5,938 nucleotides of DNA from Microscillaceae bacterium (GTDB lineage Bacteria > Bacteroidota > Bacteroidia > Cytophagales > Microscillaceae). Each line of letters begins with the position of its first letter. Within the stretch, counting starts at the first letter, position 1. A program made the position numbers and the translations under genes. The stretch spans positions 1 to 5,938 of the forward strand of contig DMHB01000260.1 in the NCBI GenBank assembly GCA_003449595.1. The letters are read 5' to 3'. Under the pieces are notes generated by a model that worked only from the letters and a program-made list of their open reading frames with translations, did not search any database and was not told the origin of the DNA. Positions 5,927 through 5,938 of this stretch are shown piece after piece.

Positions 5927-5934
5927 CAAAGATA
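5927..5934 (-). promoter_or_regulatory. Candidate -7 box of the minus-strand small RNA
   Basis: TATCTTTG, continuing as CA on the minus strand, is an exact TAnnTTTG match placed a few bases before the GAGGAACG stem. The -33 element would lie beyond the right edge, so the promoter cannot be fully judged. Confidence 0.45.
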
Positions 5935-5938
5935 GGGG

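Overview
The window looks like a piece of Bacteroidota chromosome, probably from a Cytophagales-like bacterium. Three things support this. The promoter-like elements match the Bacteroidota -7 box TAnnTTTG, and one of them has a TTTG -33 box at a 20-base spacer. Starts lack Shine-Dalgarno sequences. The HemA and SufC/SufD proteins have a Bacteroidota flavour (for example GLESQVVGD in HemA). No mobile element, integrase or CRISPR array is visible. The genus-level guess is inference.

Positions 1-2000 (minus strand) hold a tight cluster, sufC > pentapeptide-repeat gene > sufD, with sufD cut by the left edge. SufC and SufD belong to the SUF iron-sulfur cluster assembly scaffold. A small pentapeptide-repeat gene sits between them with gaps of about 24-30 bases, and sufB is not directly upstream of sufC. 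Positions 2046-3249 (minus strand) are a separate unit: a classic AAA ATPase with its own -7 box and its own intrinsic terminator, so it is probably not co-transcribed with suf.

Positions 3345-4696 (plus strand) carry hemA (glutamyl-tRNA reductase, first committed step of C5 tetrapyrrole synthesis), divergent from the AAA gene. Next comes a complete tRNA-Gln(UUG) unit with a near-ideal promoter and an intrinsic terminator. Positions 4913-5581 hold a cyclase-family (kynurenine-formamidase-like) gene whose full-length frame is interrupted by one in-frame TGA.

The last 357 bases (5582-5938) have no convincing protein gene but are rich in structure. A plus-strand TACCTTTG box at 5665 is followed by a series of stable stems. 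At the right edge a minus-strand TATCTTTG box is followed by a compact ~65-nt folded element ending in a T-run. These look like two convergent non-coding transcription units and are the least explained part of the window. I recognise no known RNA family in either.
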